Assembly: GCA_030747695.1 (NCBI GenBank) | Contig: JASLKG010000006.1 | Span: 1-64,000 of the forward strand | Direction of reading: 5' to 3' | From: Candidatus Poseidoniaceae archaeon | GTDB taxonomy: Archaea > Thermoplasmatota > Poseidoniia > Poseidoniales > Poseidoniaceae | DNA length: 64,000 nt | In this document: positions 61,001 to 64,000 of the stretch, piece after piece | How the letters are laid out: each line of letters begins with the position of its first letter | How positions within the stretch are numbered: the first letter of the stretch is position 1 | The notes under the pieces: generated by a model | What the model was told of the DNA's origin: nothing | Database searches by the model: none | The model's input: only the letters and a program-made list of their open reading frames with translations | Made by a program: the position numbers and the translations under genes

Positions 61001-63077
61001 TCCCGGCCAGTCAGTTACGAAAAATTTGGAAATTTCAGTCCCAACTAGTCAAGACCCCGGAACTTTCGTAATTTATGTTAAGGGCTGGTCAGAAGGAGAG
61101 CCTTTGAAATCTCTTGAGAAGGGCACGTACGATGTACTTGAATTATGGATTAACGTTTCAATTAGATCAGTGGGTAATATTGTATTCGAAATTTATGATA
61201 CAAGTGAAATTATTTTACCAGGAGAATGTGCAACATACGATGTAAATGTCATTAAGAATTATGAACAAGGTTACTTGATATTTAGTACACCGGGAGCCCC
61301 TGAAGCCAAACCGGATGAAATCGATATTAATACTTGGAGACAAGACCATTGGACAGTAGACCTTGACTTTTCAAACGCACCAGGTCCAAGAGATCCTGGA
61401 GACCCAACAAGTCCAAGATTATGGCCAATAGAAACAACATATACTGTAGTCGCATCAGTTTGCGCCCCATATAATGCAAATGCAGGATTAGGGCCAGCAG
61501 TTACAGTGAAGGCTTACTTGGAAGGCTATCCTAGAGTCGCAGACTCAGTAATTCTGTCAACAAATGTAATCCATGTATTTTCATTGGAGACTGAAATGGA
61601 AACGACGACTCTTACTGCAAACCCCGGAGACTCATGGGTAATTCCTACAACTGTAACAAATACAGGCAACGGCCCTGATAGGTATGATCTACGACTAGGA
61701 CGTGTTTACGATTCGCAAGGTATTGACGTATTGTGGGATATCGAAATCCCACGAGGATTATTGTCTGAATTATCTCGAGATAGTTCTCAAACGGTTGACA
61801 TAATAGTAAATGTCCCAACACAAGTTCCAGCAGGAGATTACACAGTAATCATTCAATCATTTAGCGAAGAAGATTATCCTGATGACACAGGGCATAGGAC
61901 AAGATTGCGTGAGGAAATTGCAATTTCGGTTGTCGTGAATGAATTCTATGATATGCAAATTACTATGGATTCTAATGTTGACAACCAAGTTAAAACTAGT
62001 GCGCCTGGAAGAATTGTTGAATTTGTTGTTAATATTACAAATGCAGGGAACGTAGTAGATACGCCTTCATTACATAACCACACCTCGCAAAAAGATCCAT
62101 CAACCGGTACAATTCTATGGAATACGATGCCCGGAATGGGACAATTAACTGGATGGAGCGTAGATTGGGAAATGGTCTATTATATCGGAGCAGAACTTGA
62201 AGTTCGAACACCTTGTACAGAGGCCACATCACTAGATTCAGAATTCCCTGATTTTACCTGTGTTTATCTTACTGATATTGGTGAATGGCGAATGCCCCAA
62301 ATGGATCCATATACCACCCATACAATGATTGCAACAGTGAACATAGCAACAGGTGCAAAATTAGATACCAGATATATTGGTTTGAAAGTAACTAGTATGG
62401 CTGGAGGAATGGACGTAGATGGAGATCACGACGATAGTTTACAATGGGACGGAGAGGACTTAGATACCAATGAACTGATACTTACTTTACGTTTAAGAGC
62501 TCCAAATCTAAGAATCCAAGAGGTTTCAGTAGATACTACTAGCAATGAAGTAGATAACACAATTCCAGTGCGTGTAGTATTACAAAACACAGGAAACGTC
62601 CATGCAACAGATATTGAAGTTGTTCTTTGCGAGTTTTCAAGTGTTGACGATGAAGTTATGAAGGATATAAGGGATAATGGATGCCCTGAAGATAGTATTG
62701 TAATGCGCCAAACAATTGGTGCATTATTACCGCCCGACGACTCTGAAACGGCAAAGGAAATCGAGTTATATCTTCTATACCCAGTTTCTGCAGGAAGCCA
62801 TGAAGTAGTAGTTGTAGTAGATCCACAAAATACTATTGTTGAAGTTTCAGAAAGCGATAATACAAAATTGATTGGCGAGGAATTATCTTCAGACTCTCCA
62901 TTCCTTGATGTTGCTGGTGAAATTGTTAGCGAATGGGCATTACCATTTGGTGTACTTCTATTGACCTTTTCACTCTTTGGAGTACTTTACCTTGTAGGGA
63001 AAGGACGCCGAACAGATGTTAAGAATAGATTAGCAGAACAAAGTAGCCTAATTACTGTATTACAGGATGAAAATTGA
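58086..63077 (+). CDS. Giant cell-surface protein (1663 aa): propeller-like repeats, VWA domain, beta-sandwich/CARDB-like repeats, C-terminal TM
   Basis: Signal peptide; GNVHVVW/NKVHIVW/GNIHIVW/DYVQIAW/GNTHIAW/NNVHIAW repeats; MIDAS DTSGS; TM ALPFGVLLLTFSLFGVLYLVG then basic tail. Confidence 0.85.
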   Translation: MGQRIKSISLVAIMVMSVMSTMLVAAPAAATQVVITEAIQVADGGSAADRMAAVASDSEGNVHVVWSRNTQHLYYSMVSPRGETLIDATQITNSGLHKIYHPDMVIDEDNKVHIVWADHSGQHKIMYTALNPFNTPMDGTSLLDGDISAIDDYIVAQHSNDRDWPAIDVDSKGNIHIVWQDNYDALDIFFQQPQIYYKMLEPDYSIQNVVVLFDNTLLTPIIGHKGHPDIVVDANDYVQIAWDDTRGGKVELVFVVDTSGSMYSEWADVCTVIYGGNFASGGYFAGIKPMLEEGNMTVYETIYGLGNTLPGAASSGNCASHNKNSGPRSTPLGQVPGDDSGGLRTLPGTVYNGATYSGYSGEDWGPGSNWACLSWKDAVGNVPGNPPTSSDHRWNPNATKIVIPISDEGPKDGDPSQQADDTTSINEAHDSCINAGVIPVGLYGQSYGGANNIQSHMKDLAQCPNGVVSTAARNCPGNSVRGTDAGGQTYEFPSGTGGASQMQLLVEAMVYISTNNSREIYMTVLDPYGKMDNDQQWVPGQPGHITNAQTYSEDLGRGSEGHLVVVNDTRVTIDDAFSFHPSIGVDMQGNTHIAWMDARDYGFEKGIPYEVYYTKLRLQGAGEWDGVSAGLSTYAIKRIDDTPISTVEGWGGMPNGASQLSAYPALLTDPQNNVHIAWHDFGNASAGEEILYVRLNATDLTGPGSTALDSWNSTAITSWNSFKLGPNQLSKPSLGMPPAFANDLGSGAHVAWSDTNKCSDESNGNRWTICYSHVLTGQVDIEFDDGETYYHVIEPGEQTIYNLTINNTTPGPKDLVADTYNLNLSGIPENWTANLYFSNNHTAIFPDTPIFLEGGELARIYLRVRAPSIYQANEDQLAAVMVNAISQKDPAIRSERLTLTLMDVVHGIDLDTSHRMADVEQGQTAIFSITITNTGNVHDSFAFYDPNSLEGQQEWLLPFGWQVVFPMQVSLDPGQSVTKNLEISVPTSQDPGTFVIYVKGWSEGEPLKSLEKGTYDVLELWINVSIRSVGNIVFEIYDTSEIILPGECATYDVNVIKNYEQGYLIFSTPGAPEAKPDEIDINTWRQDHWTVDLDFSNAPGPRDPGDPTSPRLWPIETTYTVVASVCAPYNANAGLGPAVTVKAYLEGYPRVADSVILSTNVIHVFSLETEMETTTLTANPGDSWVIPTTVTNTGNGPDRYDLRLGRVYDSQGIDVLWDIEIPRGLLSELSRDSSQTVDIIVNVPTQVPAGDYTVIIQSFSEEDYPDDTGHRTRLREEIAISVVVNEFYDMQITMDSNVDNQVKTSAPGRIVEFVVNITNAGNVVDTPSLHNHTSQKDPSTGTILWNTMPGMGQLTGWSVDWEMVYYIGAELEVRTPCTEATSLDSEFPDFTCVYLTDIGEWRMPQMDPYTTHTMIATVNIATGAKLDTRYIGLKVTSMAGGMDVDGDHDDSLQWDGEDLDTNELILTLRLRAPNLRIQEVSVDTTSNEVDNTIPVRVVLQNTGNVHATDIEVVLCEFSSVDDEVMKDIRDNGCPEDSIVMRQTIGALLPPDDSETAKEIELYLLYPVSAGSHEVVVVVDPQNTIVEVSESDNTKLIGEELSSDSPFLDVAGEIVSEWALPFGVLLLTFSLFGVLYLVGKGRRTDVKNRLAEQSSLITVLQDEN

Positions 63078-63087
63078 TAATTTTCAT

Positions 63088-63843
63088 TTAGACTGGGGGA
63101 TCCATCCCAAGAGCGGCCCACCATGGCAATTCAATTGATTGTGGTGCTGCAATAAACCCCCCAGATCGTTCAGCTAATTGTCTTGTCATACGTGTTCTAA
63201 CTTCATCCATTAATCGGTCTGTAGCATCACTACCAAGCTGCAATTCTTTTGCAAACGCCTTGAAATCAAATTTTGAGCCCGGCGCTTCGAGAATATTATG
63301 AACAACAAGACGTTGTTCGTAGGAATCAAAATCAGAATCAACGGTTGCTGAGATCCGTTGTTTTATTTGTTGGTGTAAAGCGATTAATGCATCTCTTTCT
63401 CTGTCAATGGCGTCAATAGCGTTAGCAATTTTCGACAGATGATGTGCACCTTCACCTACACCGATTCGTTTTCGCCCACTCACAACTTCCGCAATTGGAA
63501 CAACCTCTCCTTTCAATTTATTTGAAAGCTTTAGAGGACCGCCAGGAGGCAAACTCCGTTGTTCACATTGAAACAAATCCGGCCCTAAATCAATTCTAAT
63601 TGAAATTGCTTGTTTTACAGTGTAAATGTTTTTTGGTGGGCCGCCTTTATTGCTTGCAGCCTTTACTTTTACAACAAAACCAGAATTTTCTAAAATCTTT
63701 AGGTGCTTCATTACAGCTTGTTGTGAAATACCAATTTGTTTTGCTAATTGCAATGGATAATGAGGCTCCCTAACTAATCGTTCTAAAATCGCTCTCCGAG
63801 CCTTATTTTGCAATACAGCCAGCGCAGCATCTAGGTCGGCCAT
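63088..63843 (-). CDS. HTH (ArsR-like) transcriptional regulator
   Basis: N-terminal ARRAILERLVREPHYPLQLAKQIGISQQAVMKHLKILENSGFV winged helix. Confidence 0.82.
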   Translation of the reverse strand: MADLDAALAVLQNKARRAILERLVREPHYPLQLAKQIGISQQAVMKHLKILENSGFVVKVKAASNKGGPPKNIYTVKQAISIRIDLGPDLFQCEQRSLPPGGPLKLSNKLKGEVVPIAEVVSGRKRIGVGEGAHHLSKIANAIDAIDRERDALIALHQQIKQRISATVDSDFDSYEQRLVVHNILEAPGSKFDFKAFAKELQLGSDATDRLMDEVRTRMTRQLAERSGGFIAAPQSIELPWWAALGMDPPV

Positions 63844-63900
63844 TACTTCACAACCGGAGGTTAACTACCAAAGGACCCCTATGAATGCGTCGATAATTAG

Positions 63901-64000
63901 TCAAGCATCATCCCATTTCTTCCAGGCATCATCTTTAGGCGGGTTAGAATGAGTATATTCTGAAGGCGAATTAATCGATCCACTCTTATTTACGACATTT
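63901..64000 (-). CDS. Possible C-terminus of a protein truncated by the window edge
   Basis: Minus-strand frame open from the edge to TGA at 63901-63903: NVVNKSGSINSPSEYTHSNPPKDDAWKKWDDA*. Confidence 0.35.
   Translation of the reverse strand, partial: NVVNKSGSINSPSEYTHSNPPKDDAWKKWDDA

Noticed and set aside
1-64000. rRNA operon, integrase/transposase, prophage or defence island
   Set aside because: No ORF or sequence in the window resembles these; content is mainly housekeeping, transport, peptidase and lipid genes.

Overview
This 64 kb window reads as part of a chromosome of an uncultivated, low-GC planktonic euryarchaeon, most likely Marine Group II / Poseidoniales. That placement is an inference from gene content: archaeal L18a/LX, RpoP/Rpb12, RfcS, prefoldin alpha, FtsY, Dph5, Trm5-like and GGGP synthase, together with bacterial-type UvrA and RluA, secreted M28/S8/S15/M24 peptidases and mixed lipid genes. 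It is densely coded (about 60 supportable CDS) with 3 tRNA genes (Leu-GAG, Asp-GTC, Arg-CCT). I see no CRISPR array, rRNA or transposase. The strongest non-genic signal is the ~370 bp AT-rich gap at 20906-21274. It holds two inverted ORB-like elements (CTTCCAATGGAAATAAAGGGG and GTTCTAATGGAAATAGAGGGG) plus a truncated third copy, and it lies where the strand composition and third-codon bias of the window invert. It is a candidate chromosomal replication origin. Other items worth a second look: a MamK-like actin next to a coiled-coil protein; a ferredoxin / shortened GGR-like / GGGP synthase lipid operon beside the candidate origin, with a PlsC/Sct1-like acyltransferase elsewhere in the window; a membrane-tethered pseudo-receiver preceded by a duplicated 5' gene leader; a (GPPS)n/(EEP)n low-complexity protein with a class II aldolase/adducin-like domain; eukaryote-like GSII and URA3-type OMP decarboxylase; an unlisted 40-aa zinc-ribbon microprotein; and a 1663-aa surface protein with a VWA domain apparently inserted in a propeller-like repeat region. 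All calls come from reading the sequence and recalled family motifs. No searches or computations were run.
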